NCBI GenBank assembly: GCA_949285785.1
Contig: CASEAG010000028.1
Location: forward strand, 380,527-444,526
Source of the DNA: an uncultured Spirochaetales bacterium
GTDB taxonomy: Bacteria > Spirochaetota > Spirochaetia > Sphaerochaetales > Sphaerochaetaceae
DNA: 64,000 bases
Reading direction: 5' to 3'
Position 1 is the stretch's first letter, and each line of letters begins with the position of its first letter. Below, piece by piece: positions 50,547 to 58,647 of this stretch. Below the pieces are notes generated by a model, which had not been told where the DNA came from, ran no database searches, and worked only from the letters and a program-made list of their open reading frames with translations. Position numbers and translations under genes: made by a program.

Positions 50547-52257
50547 ATTCCCTCTTACCATCAGTTCTCTTCAGAATAGCCCAGGTGACGCCTGCTCCGC
50601 CACATGCGGGCTTGGCCATCGACACCTCGCGGCATGCACCCATCTCGTCCAGCACAGCGAGCGTCACATCCCTGAGGACTCCGACCCCGCCGTCGCTGTG
50701 AAGGCCCTTGCCGTGGATTATCGCGATCTTCTCGAGTCCTGATGACAACGCCTCCTCGACGAAGGACCTGAGGGCCTTGTCGGCCTCCTCGCTCGTCATG
50801 CCATGGAGGTCGAGAGAGGCCTGCGGCATCATGATGCGTAGCTCGTTGAGCGTCCTCTCCCTCTTCTGCGAGCCGACGTCCCCCTTCTCCTTCAGTATCT
50901 CGTCGAATGTGGGACCGGCGTGACGGCCGCCATGAGACCTTCCACCAGAGCGTCCGGCTCCGTCTATCGGTGGAAGGCCGTCGAACTGGCCGAGGATCAC
51001 GGAGAAGTCCTTCGTGGCCCTGTAGGGCTCGTGCACGACAGGCTTCTCGTCCTTCTTCATGACTGGCTCTTCTTTCTGCATTTCCGTCTCTTCAGGACGT
51101 TCGACCTCCTGGGCACCGCCGAACACGGACCATGCGACGCCTTGTGGAATCTCGTCATCTTCATCCATCGTCCTGAAGAGTCGGCCTTCGCTGTGGCCAG
51201 GACCGGCCGGCTCTTCCACGACTGTCTCCTGCACCTCGTCCACCTTTACAGGCTTCAGACCGGACTCGTACTGGGCCAGCAGCTGGCTGAAATCCTTCGT
51301 GGCCTTGTATGCAGGAGAGCGACGGGGTTCTTCACTCTTCCCGTCTGCAGACTTGTCATCAGCAGGTTCTGGTGATGGTTCCGGTCTGGCCACGTCCCGG
51401 GCTCCTGCGAATATTGACCAGGAGACGCCCGAAGGAATCTCGTCGTCCTCCTCCATCTGGCGGAAGAACGTGGGCTGTTCGACCTTCTCCTGCACTACGG
51501 CATCCTTCTTCTCCGATGCGCTTGCCGAAGACTCGTCATGTCTGACAATGGATGGGCCCTCCTCGTACTCCTTCAGTATCTCGGAGAAGTCACGGGTGGC
51601 CTTGTATGTGCTCTTCCTGCGAACCGGTTCCTCTCTGACGGGAGCATCCGGTTCCGTATCTTCCACCTTCCCGTCGCGCTTGAGTGGACGTGCACCGGAG
51701 AAGACGGACCATGACACGTCGTCCGGGATCTCGTCATCATCCTCGCGTTCTCTGAAGAGACTCGTCGTACCTTTCACAGAAGCAGGCCTGGCCGTCTCCA
51801 CCTTCCTGGGCTGTGTGTCGGTCTTGCCCGTACCTTCATAGCTGGAGAGTATCTCCTCGAAGGACCTCTTCGGCCTGTACGGCTCGCTGGCACGCCGATA
51901 CGTGCCCTTTTCCGCCTTCTTCTGCTCTCTGCCCTCCCACTTTGCGAATATGTCAGCAAACGATGTGGAGGATGGAGCGGAGGAAGGCTTCGCCTTGCCT
52001 CCCTTTCCGGGGAGGGCATATGGGTTGCCCGTATGCTCCCAGTTGTAGAGTATGTCCTTGAAGGACGCGCCGGGGTCGTAGCCCTGGACGATCTCGCCGG
52101 GCTTCTTCGGCTTGACGGCAGATTGCTTCCTGGGCGCCTCCTCCTTCTTCTCCTTGAGGACGATGGATGCAAACGGGGAGGACGATGTCTCATCCTCCCT
52201 TGCCGGCGTCTTCCTCACGCCTTCGTCACGATTCTTCGCGCGCCTGTTCCTTGCCAA
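50545..52257 (-). CDS. Smr-domain protein with a long tandem-motif N-terminal region
   Basis: 570 residues. The last ~85 form a Smr (MutS2 C-terminal) domain: SLDLHGMTSEEADKALRSF and IIHGKGLHSDGGVGVLRD, a fold with nicking nuclease activity in MutS2. Ahead of it are ~450 disordered, charged residues with two alternating repeats: six [F-x-x-I/L-L/F-x-x-Y/W/F-E/D] units (YKATRDFSEILKEYEEG, YKATKDFSQLLAQYESG, YRATKDFSVILGQFDG and weaker ones) and three DDEIP units (EDDDEIPDDVSWSVFSGAR and similar). The start is taken as a TTG at 52257, two bases after the CBS gene stop, with AGGGA upstream. A partner-binding scaffold is inferred. Confidence 0.78.
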   Translation of the reverse strand: MARNRRAKNRDEGVRKTPAREDETSSSPFASIVLKEKKEEAPRKQSAVKPKKPGEIVQGYDPGASFKDILYNWEHTGNPYALPGKGGKAKPSSAPSSTSFADIFAKWEGREQKKAEKGTYRRASEPYRPKRSFEEILSSYEGTGKTDTQPRKVETARPASVKGTTSLFREREDDDEIPDDVSWSVFSGARPLKRDGKVEDTEPDAPVREEPVRRKSTYKATRDFSEILKEYEEGPSIVRHDESSASASEKKDAVVQEKVEQPTFFRQMEEDDEIPSGVSWSIFAGARDVARPEPSPEPADDKSADGKSEEPRRSPAYKATKDFSQLLAQYESGLKPVKVDEVQETVVEEPAGPGHSEGRLFRTMDEDDEIPQGVAWSVFGGAQEVERPEETEMQKEEPVMKKDEKPVVHEPYRATKDFSVILGQFDGLPPIDGAGRSGGRSHGGRHAGPTFDEILKEKGDVGSQKRERTLNELRIMMPQASLDLHGMTSEEADKALRSFVEEALSSGLEKIAIIHGKGLHSDGGVGVLRDVTLAVLDEMGACREVSMAKPACGGAGVTWAILKRTDGKRE

Positions 52258-52259
52258 TT

Positions 52260-52904
52260 TCAGGCTTCCCTGACGTCGAGTATCTCGCGCACCATCGGGC
52301 GCAGGAGCTGGACCAGCTCGTTCTGTCCGCAGCCTTCGACCTTGATGGTGCAGATGGCGTTGGACGGATCCGTGCCCATGAACGTTCCGAACGAGATTAT
52401 GTCCCAACCGGCCTCCGCGACCGACTTGGAGATGCGTGCGATCGTTCCGGGTCTGTCATCGACCAGGAACGAGAGGCGTACGCCGAAGTGGCGTGCACCG
52501 AAGAGCTCGAGGAGGATCTTGAACATGTCGCTCTTGGACACGATTCCAACGAGCTTGCCGTCCTCGACGACAGGCAGACAGGAGAGGTCCTGGTCCACCA
52601 TGAGCCTTGCGGCCTCCTCCACCGTCGTGTCCTTGGTTATGGTCACGGGGTCCTTCGTCATCAGCTTGCGCACGGTGAGCTTGGACAGGAGGTATGCCAT
52701 CTCGTGTATCGACAGCGAAGATGCCGGGGACGGAGATGCGAAGAGTATGTCCTTCTCCGAGATGACTCCTATCAGGTTCTTGTCCTTGTCGAGCACCGGC
52801 AGGCGATGGACCTTCTCCTTCTTCATGAGCTCGGAAGCCTCGACGACATTGGCATCAGGTCCGATGGTCACCGGGTTCTTGGTCATTCTCCTTTCTATGA
52901 TCAT
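52260..52904 (-). CDS. CBS-pair plus ACT domain protein (AcuB-like)
   Basis: 214 residues. Two CBS domains: MTKNPVTIGPDANVVEASEL with HRLPVLDKDKNLIGVIS, and MTKDPVTITKDTTVEEAARL with SCLPVVEDGKLVGIVSKSD. They are followed by an ACT domain (FLVDDRPGTIARISKSVAEAG). CBS pairs bind adenine nucleotides and ACT domains bind amino acids, so this is likely a metabolic sensor. AGGAGG eight bases upstream supports the ATG at 52904. It lies between the liv operon (70 bp upstream) and the Smr gene, so it may be co-transcribed with liv and sense branched-chain amino acids; this last point is inference. Confidence 0.85.
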   Translation of the reverse strand: MIIERRMTKNPVTIGPDANVVEASELMKKEKVHRLPVLDKDKNLIGVISEKDILFASPSPASSLSIHEMAYLLSKLTVRKLMTKDPVTITKDTTVEEAARLMVDQDLSCLPVVEDGKLVGIVSKSDMFKILLELFGARHFGVRLSFLVDDRPGTIARISKSVAEAGWDIISFGTFMGTDPSNAICTIKVEGCGQNELVQLLRPMVREILDVREA

Positions 52905-52974
52905 TCTGTCCACCTCCTGTCAAAGGGCTGTACTATGTCTATTCTAGCGCCACGGGGAAAACTGTGCATCATTT

Positions 52975-53712
52975 TTATTCTCCAAGGTATGCCGCGCGCA
53001 CTCTGTCGTTGACCAGCAGTTCGTCCGACGGACCGCTGAGGACGATGTTCCCGTTCTCGAGGCAGTAGGCGCTGCTACTGGCCTTGAGGGCCATGCGGGC
53101 GTTCTGCTCGACGAGGAAGACGGTCACCTTGTCCTGCTCGTTGATCATGGCGATCTTGTTGAAGATGTCCTGGACCACGAGCGGGGCGAGTCCGAGTCCG
53201 GGCTCGTCGAGAAGCAGAAGGCGCGGACTGCTCATGAGAGCACGGGCGATCGCCATCATCTGCTGCTCTCCACCCGAAAGGGAGCGGGTCTTCTGGGCCT
53301 TTCTGGCACCAAGGATCGGGAAGAAGTCGAACATCTCCTCCTTCTTCCTGGCGATCAGACGGGCGTCGTCGACGAGGAAGGCTCCCATGTCGAGGTTCTC
53401 CTCGACGGTCATGTCGGCAAAGACATGGCGTCCTTCCGGAACGAGGGCGATGCCCCTCTTCGACAGAAGGTGCGTCGGAACGCTTTTCCTGTGCTTCTCA
53501 CTCGTGCCCGTCACCTCGCCGCCAAAGGAGATGCTACCCTCCGCCAGCGGAACCTGGTTGACGATGGCCTTAAGCAGGGTGCTCTTGCCGGCACCATTGG
53601 CGCCGATGAGGGCGATGATATCGCCTTCGGCAACCTTCATGGAGACCTTGTGGAGCGCCTCGATGGCCCCATAGCGTACGCTGATCGAGTCGATATCCAG
53701 TATGCTTGCCAT
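52975..53712 (-). CDS. livF: Branched-chain amino acid ABC transporter ATPase LivF
   Basis: 245 residues. Walker A GANGAGKSTLLKAI, signature SLSGGEQQMMAIARAL, Walker B LLLLDEPGLGLAPLV, switch His replaced by Gln in FLVEQNARMAL as usual for LivF. The GIALVPEGRHVFADMTVEENL segment is diagnostic of LivF. It powers import with LivG. Its ATG overlaps the livG stop (TGATG). Confidence 0.95.
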   Translation of the reverse strand: MASILDIDSISVRYGAIEALHKVSMKVAEGDIIALIGANGAGKSTLLKAIVNQVPLAEGSISFGGEVTGTSEKHRKSVPTHLLSKRGIALVPEGRHVFADMTVEENLDMGAFLVDDARLIARKKEEMFDFFPILGARKAQKTRSLSGGEQQMMAIARALMSSPRLLLLDEPGLGLAPLVVQDIFNKIAMINEQDKVTVFLVEQNARMALKASSSAYCLENGNIVLSGPSDELLVNDRVRAAYLGE

Positions 53713-54491
53713 CAGTCCTCCTCCCTACCCAGATAGGCCTCGATGACCTGCGGGTTGCTTCTGATCTCCTCCGGTGTGCCCTCGGCGATCTTCTGGCCGA
53801 AGCTCAGCACCGTTATGTTGTCGCAGATGTTCATCACGAGCTTCATGTCATGCTCGATCAGGACGACCGTGACGCCCTTGTCCCTGATGCGCTCGATGAT
53901 ATGCATCAGATGGGCGGTCTCGGCGGGGTTCATGCCGGCTGCGGGCTCGTCCAGGAAGAGCACCTTGGGATCGGCCGCCAGAGCGCGGGCGATCTCGAGC
54001 TCCCTCTGGTTGCCGTACGGAAGGTTGTGGGCCTCCTCGTCCCTGAGACCATCGAGCTCGAAGAACTCCAGCCACTCGAGGGCCCTGGCATACAGCTCCC
54101 TGTTCTCCCTTCCGGCATTGAAGTAGCTCTTCACGGCTTGGACGAAGCGGCCCTTGAATGGATCGGCGCCGACCTTGAAGTGAAGTCCCATCATGACGTT
54201 CTCGATGACTGTCAGATCACCATACAGTCTGATGTTCTGGAATGTCCTGGCAACGCCGAGACGGCTGATCTTCCAGGCGGGAAGCCCCGTGATGTCCTTG
54301 CCGTCGAATATGATCTTTCCGCTGGTGGGCTTGTCCATGCCGGTGATCTGGTTGAAGAGCGTGGTCTTTCCCGCTCCGTTCGGTCCGATCAGGCCGTTGA
54401 CGAGCCCCTTCTCGACATTGAAGTCGACGTTGTTCACGGCGACGACGCCGCCGAAGATCCTGCTTACGCCCTGTGCTTCAAGTATCCTCAT
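53712..54491 (-). CDS. livG: Branched-chain amino acid ABC transporter ATPase LivG
   Basis: 259 residues. Walker A GPNGAGKTTLFNQITG, then RTFQNIRLYGDLTVIENVMMG (LivG hallmark). The ABC signature is LPYGNQRELEIARALA in place of LSGGQ, also usual for LivG. Walker B KVLFLDEPAAGMNP, switch LIEHDMKLV. GGAGG six bases before the ATG at 54491 fixes the start one base after the livM stop. Confidence 0.95.
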   Translation of the reverse strand: MRILEAQGVSRIFGGVVAVNNVDFNVEKGLVNGLIGPNGAGKTTLFNQITGMDKPTSGKIIFDGKDITGLPAWKISRLGVARTFQNIRLYGDLTVIENVMMGLHFKVGADPFKGRFVQAVKSYFNAGRENRELYARALEWLEFFELDGLRDEEAHNLPYGNQRELEIARALAADPKVLFLDEPAAGMNPAETAHLMHIIERIRDKGVTVVLIEHDMKLVMNICDNITVLSFGQKIAEGTPEEIRSNPQVIEAYLGREED

Positions 54492-54492
54492 C

Positions 54493-55410
54493 TCAGGCCT
54501 CCTTGGCTCCGGCCGCCTTGCGTGCACCCTTCTTCACCTGGCTGCCGTAGCGGTACCTGTCGCGTCCGAGGATGCCCTGCGGGCGGCAGATCATCATGAT
54601 GACCAGCACGAGTCCGTAGAGGACCTGGCTCGCCTGGGCCGGGATGACCGACGAGAGTCCGACAAGCTGCGGGAAGTACGAGATGAACTCGATGATGAAT
54701 GCACCCAGGATGACGCCCTTGAGGTTGCCCATGCCGCCGAGCACGACCATGCACAGCACCATGACGGACACCATGAACGTATAGCTTCCGGGAGACACCG
54801 TCAGTGTGTATGCGGTGGCGAAGCAGCCCGCCACGCCTCCGATCGCGGCGCCCAGCGTGAAGGCGCCTATCTTGTACTTGGTCACGTTGATTCCGTTCGA
54901 CTGGGCGGCGACCTCGTCCTCGCGCACGGCTATCATCGCGCGTCCGATCCTGGAATGCGCAAGCTGGCGGAAGAGCACGTATGCGATCATCACGAAGAAC
55001 CAGATCAGAAGGATGAACGTGAGCTTGTTCCTTGAGGAGAACTGGTAGCCGAAGAGCGTGGCACGCGGAACGCTGTTGATTCCCACCGGGTTGACGTTGG
55101 TCGCTATGTTGCGGATGATCTCGCCCAGTCCCAGCGTCGCGATGCACAGGTAGTCGCCCTTGAGGCGGAGTGTGGGAACGCCGATCAGGAAGCCGACCAG
55201 TCCTGCGGCAACGGCCGCGACTGGAAGGGAGAACCAGAACGGCAGGCCCATCGTCTTGCAGATGATCGCCGTCACATAGCTGCCGATGCAGTAGAAGCCC
55301 GCATGGCACAGCGAGAGCATTCCGGTGTTTCCGGTGATGCAGTTCTGGCCGATCGCCATCAGAGCGTATATTCCTGCGTAGATTATGATCAGTTGGAAAA
55401 AGTTCAGCAT
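54493..55410 (-). CDS. livM: Branched-chain amino acid ABC transporter permease LivM
   Basis: 305 residues with about eight to ten membrane helices. GNTGMLSLCHAGFYCIGSYV at the N terminus, then GYLIG-type TLRLKGDYLCIATLGLGEII and the EAA-like region GRAMIAVREDEVAAQSNGIN. It forms the inner-membrane channel with LivH. The ATG at 55410 is one base after the livH stop; the open frame to 55449 is rejected for lack of a ribosome site. The C-terminal tail is Lys/Arg rich. Confidence 0.93.
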   Translation of the reverse strand: MLNFFQLIIIYAGIYALMAIGQNCITGNTGMLSLCHAGFYCIGSYVTAIICKTMGLPFWFSLPVAAVAAGLVGFLIGVPTLRLKGDYLCIATLGLGEIIRNIATNVNPVGINSVPRATLFGYQFSSRNKLTFILLIWFFVMIAYVLFRQLAHSRIGRAMIAVREDEVAAQSNGINVTKYKIGAFTLGAAIGGVAGCFATAYTLTVSPGSYTFMVSVMVLCMVVLGGMGNLKGVILGAFIIEFISYFPQLVGLSSVIPAQASQVLYGLVLVIMMICRPQGILGRDRYRYGSQVKKGARKAAGAKEA

Positions 55411-55411
55411 A

Positions 55412-56332
55412 TCACACCTTCTCCCTTTCGTTCTTGCCGAGGATGCCATCCGGCTTGACCAGAAGTATGACGATCAGGACGGCGAAGGCGATCGTGTCCT
55501 TCAGAGCACTCGGTATGTGAAGCAGCGGAGCGCCGATGGACTCCAGGACGCCGAGGATCACACCGCCAAGCATCGCCCCCTGTATGTTCCCGATTCCTCC
55601 GATGACAGCCGCGACGAAGGCCTTCAGGCCTGTCATGGTGCCCATGGAGGCGTAGACGCGGAAGTCAAATGCGGAAAGGATTCCGCCCACCGCGGCAAGC
55701 GCGCTTCCGATGGCGAAGGTCATGGAGATGATCCTGTTGACGTCGATGCCCATCAGCTCGCTGGTGGCCTGGTCGAGGCTCGTGGCCCTCATCGCCTTGC
55801 CCATTCTGGACCTGTTAACGAAGAGGGTCAGGACGACCATCATGATGACCGACACGACGACCGTGAGGATCTGGTGCGGCGTGATGGAGATTCCGCCGAG
55901 CATTATCGGCGTATCGTCGAACGGATAAGGGAAGCGGCGGCTCTGCGCTCCGAAGAGCCAGGCCGCACCGTTCGACAGTATGAACGAGACTCCGATTGCG
56001 CTGAGCAGAGGAGCCAGTCTGTTCGCGTTTCTGAGCGGCTTGTAGGCGACGCGTTCGATGAACATGCCAAGCAGTGCGCAGAAGGCCATGCTGACCAGCA
56101 TCGCGATGAAGAAGGCGATGAGCATCCATGCCGCATTCGTGCTCTCACCCAGCAGGGCCGTGTATGTGAACAGTCCCGTATAGGCGCCTATCATGAGGAT
56201 GTCGCCATGTGCGAAGTTGATGAACTTCAGGATACCGTAGACCATGGTGTACCCCAGTGCGATGAGTGCGTAGATGGCGCCCAGAGTAAGACCATTGACG
56301 AGGTATTGAAGGTACTGAACGAGGGTATCCAA
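55412..56332 (-). CDS. livH: Branched-chain amino acid ABC transporter permease LivH
   Basis: 306 residues, about eight membrane helices. Typical LivH segments are NGLTLGAIYALIALGYTMVY, INFAHGDILMIGAY and the EAA loop GKAMRATSLDQATSELMGID. The likely start is a TTG at 56332 with GGAGG seven bases upstream; the TTG at 56347 lies within that ribosome site's own region. A stem-loop separates it from livK. Confidence 0.93.
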   Translation of the reverse strand: MDTLVQYLQYLVNGLTLGAIYALIALGYTMVYGILKFINFAHGDILMIGAYTGLFTYTALLGESTNAAWMLIAFFIAMLVSMAFCALLGMFIERVAYKPLRNANRLAPLLSAIGVSFILSNGAAWLFGAQSRRFPYPFDDTPIMLGGISITPHQILTVVVSVIMMVVLTLFVNRSRMGKAMRATSLDQATSELMGIDVNRIISMTFAIGSALAAVGGILSAFDFRVYASMGTMTGLKAFVAAVIGGIGNIQGAMLGGVILGVLESIGAPLLHIPSALKDTIAFAVLIVILLVKPDGILGKNEREKV

Positions 56333-56366
56333 GGATTTTCCTCCCAAAACGAATTGACTCTATGAA

Positions 56367-56400
56367 AAACACAAGGCTGTCCCTTGTCAAGGGGACAGCC
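56367..56400 (-). terminator. Stem-loop between livK and livH, probable partial terminator
   Basis: GGCTGTCCC (56375-56383) pairs with GGGACAGCC (56392-56400). On the minus strand TTGTGTTTTTC follows. It stands inside the operon, a usual way to make more binding protein than membrane parts. Confidence 0.7.
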
Positions 56401-56419
56401 GTTGTCCTTGATGGAAGGC

Positions 56420-57589
56420 TCAGTCGACCTGGACGATCGCGTCGTCGACGATCTGGAACGAGCCCTGGTAGACAGGAGTCGTGCCTTCGACGTAGTAGAC
56501 GCCCTGGCTTGCGATCATGTCGCCGTTTGCGGCGAAGTTGATCGTTCCGTTGGCACCCTGGAAGTCGCTGGTCGCCTTGACCTGGTCGTTGATCGCGCTC
56601 CAGTCGGTGCTGCCTGCCCTGCCGATGGCCTCGGCCAAGATGTAGGTGGCATCGTATGCGTTGGTCGCGAACGAGTCGGGCTGGTCGCCATCATAGGCCG
56701 CGCTGTATGCAGCGGTGAAGTCGGCCAGGATGCTGGAGGCCTCCGCCTGTGCCGGTCCGACATACATGACGCCGTCAGTGTAGTCGCCTGCCAGGTTGTA
56801 GATCTCGGGATCGCTGAATCCGTCCGACGAGAAGAACGGGAGGTTCATTCCAAGCTGTGCGGCCTGCTCCAGGATCAGAGCGTCCTCGACCGTGTAGTTC
56901 GGGATGTAGATGGCCTCGGCACCGGAGTTCCTGATGGCTCCAAGCTGGGTCCTGAAGTCCTTGTCGCCGACCATGCAGGTCTCCATTGCGCTGACCGTTC
57001 CGCCCAGTTCGGTGAACGTCTCCTGGACACCGAGCGCAAGACCCTGGCTGTAGTCGTTCATGGCATACAGACATGCGATGTTCCTGTAGCCGAGAACCTC
57101 ATACATGTAATGTGCGGCGACCTCGCTCTGGAGGGCGTCGGACGGGACGGTCCTGTAGACGAAGTCTCCGAGGGATGTGACGTCCTTGTGGGTGGCGGAC
57201 GGGCTGATCATGACGATTCCATCCTCGTAGCAGCGCTGTGCGACCGCAAGTGCGGGGCCGGTGAAGACGGGTCCGACGATTGCGCACACGCCGTCGCTGT
57301 AGACGAGCTTCTCGTATGCGGCGATGGCGCCTTCCGTCGTTCCGAGGGTGTTCTCGGCGATGACCACGAGCTGCTTGCCGTTGATTCCGCCGGCGGCGTT
57401 GATCTCGCTGACCGCGAGCTGGGTGGCGTTGTTGCACCTGATTCCATAGTTTGCGTTGTCGCCGGTGAGCGGGCCCATGAAGCCGATGACATATGTATCA
57501 CCGGAGGCCGCAGACTCGCCGCTTCCGTTTGCGAACACACCGAAGAGCACTGTCGTTGCAATCAGCAGCATGGCGATTGTCTTTCTCAT
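56420..57589 (-). CDS. livK: Branched-chain amino acid ABC transporter substrate-binding protein
   Basis: 389 residues. A signal peptide (MRKTIAMLLIATTVLFGVFA) and then the type-1 periplasmic binding fold: IGFMGPLTGDNANYG, AGGINGKQLVVIAENTLG, VGPVFTGPALAVA, MISPSATHKDVTSLG and YDATYILAEAI. It lacks a lipobox, so it should be free in the periplasm. The ligand could be Leu/Ile/Val or another amide or amino acid, since this family is broad. AGGAGA precedes the ATG. Its promoter carries a 25 bp inverted repeat. Confidence 0.92.
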   Translation of the reverse strand: MRKTIAMLLIATTVLFGVFANGSGESAASGDTYVIGFMGPLTGDNANYGIRCNNATQLAVSEINAAGGINGKQLVVIAENTLGTTEGAIAAYEKLVYSDGVCAIVGPVFTGPALAVAQRCYEDGIVMISPSATHKDVTSLGDFVYRTVPSDALQSEVAAHYMYEVLGYRNIACLYAMNDYSQGLALGVQETFTELGGTVSAMETCMVGDKDFRTQLGAIRNSGAEAIYIPNYTVEDALILEQAAQLGMNLPFFSSDGFSDPEIYNLAGDYTDGVMYVGPAQAEASSILADFTAAYSAAYDGDQPDSFATNAYDATYILAEAIGRAGSTDWSAINDQVKATSDFQGANGTINFAANGDMIASQGVYYVEGTTPVYQGSFQIVDDAIVQVD

Positions 57590-57625
57590 TGTGGTTCTCT
57601 CCTCCTTGATTTTACCTTGGTATAG

Positions 57626-57664
57626 CTTATACAACCTTTTGCATATTGATACAAGCAATATGCA
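57626..57664 (-). promoter_or_regulatory. livK promoter overlapped by a perfect inverted repeat
   Basis: Minus strand: TTGTAT (57654-57649), 17 bp spacer, TATAAG (57631-57626). The inverted repeat TGCATATTG-N7-CAATATGCA (57640-57664) covers the -35 and the upstream half of the spacer, so a repressor bound there would block RNA polymerase. Confidence 0.65.
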
Positions 57665-57700
57665 CCACATTTTGAGAAAAATTTCACATCAATGAAATTA

Positions 57701-57719
57701 CTCCTTGTCTGTCAAGGAG
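57701..57719 (-). terminator. Weak stem-loop after rsmA
   Basis: CTCCTTG (57701-57707) pairs with CAAGGAG (57713-57719); on the minus strand TAATTTC follows. It lies about 85 bp after the rsmA stop, before the livK promoter. Confidence 0.4.
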
Positions 57720-57804
57720 ATGACGATTCAAAATCTGTAGATGCAGGCATCCGAGTGAATGCAGGACCGGAACGCTGCCCGTCAGACGGTCCTCAACGGT
57801 TCCC

Positions 57805-58647
57805 TCAGCCCCTGAGCGCCGCCGCGATAGCGCGAAGCGTGGCGAAATCGAAGGTCTCGGCCCTCTCCTGCCCGCTCAGGTGCACAGCCGAGAGGACATC
57901 GTCTATCCGCTGGCGGGAATATCCCGCACCTGCAAGGTTGTTCCTCACCGTCTTGCGTCTCTGGGCGAACAGGGCCCTGACCGTATCGAGGAACACCGGC
58001 CTCAGGTCGGCCTCGACCAGAGGCTCCCTCCTCTTGTCCATGACGACGAGTGCACTGTCCACGTTGGGGCTCGGGTAGAACGAGCCGCGGGGGATGGTGA
58101 ACGCCATGCGGTTCTCGTAGTCCAGCTGCGTCAGTACGGAGAACGATGACCAGGACGGGGATGACGGGCTCGCGCACATCCGCTCGACGACCTCCTTCTG
58201 GAGGGTGAACACCATTCTGTCGGGAAGCATGCCGTTCTCTATCAGGCGTGCGATGCACTGGCTGCCGACATTGTACGGAAGGTTGCCGCACACGATTGAC
58301 GGCACATCGCGCTGGGCGAACAGCGTCTTGAGCGCATCGCCTTCGACCAGGGTGAAACGAGGCTCGTCGCCGAAGGCCTGGGCTGTGAGGATCTGGCAGA
58401 AGCCATGGTCTATCTCGAAGGCCCTGAGTGCGATGCCGCGCTTCAGCAGAAGGCTTGTGATGGCACCTATGCCGGGACCTATCTCCCACACAAGTGACGG
58501 GCTTGATGACGCGATCAGGTCGGCAATCCGCTCCCTCGCCTGACGGGAGATGAGGAAGTTCTGGCCGAACTTCTTCGTCATCGCAAGAGAAGACGCAGAA
58601 AGAAGGCGCGAAATCTCCGCCGGACTGTCATAGTTGAACGTCCACAT
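57805..58647 (-). CDS. rsmA: 16S rRNA (adenine1518/1519-N6,N6)-dimethyltransferase
   Basis: 280 residues. SAM-dependent KsgA/RsmA: KKFGQNFLISRQARERIADL, motif I VWEIGPGIGAITSLLL, EIDHGFCQIL, catalytic motif IV CGNLPYNVGSQ and the RRKTVRNNL segment. It dimethylates two adenines in helix 45 of 16S rRNA. AGGAGG eight bases before the ATG at 58647 fixes the start, so the gene begins 70 bp inside comEC. The long open frame running upstream to 59520 is antisense-like noise within comEC. Confidence 0.95.
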   Translation of the reverse strand: MWTFNYDSPAEISRLLSASSLAMTKKFGQNFLISRQARERIADLIASSSPSLVWEIGPGIGAITSLLLKRGIALRAFEIDHGFCQILTAQAFGDEPRFTLVEGDALKTLFAQRDVPSIVCGNLPYNVGSQCIARLIENGMLPDRMVFTLQKEVVERMCASPSSPSWSSFSVLTQLDYENRMAFTIPRGSFYPSPNVDSALVVMDKRREPLVEADLRPVFLDTVRALFAQRRKTVRNNLAGAGYSRQRIDDVLSAVHLSGQERAETFDFATLRAIAAALRG

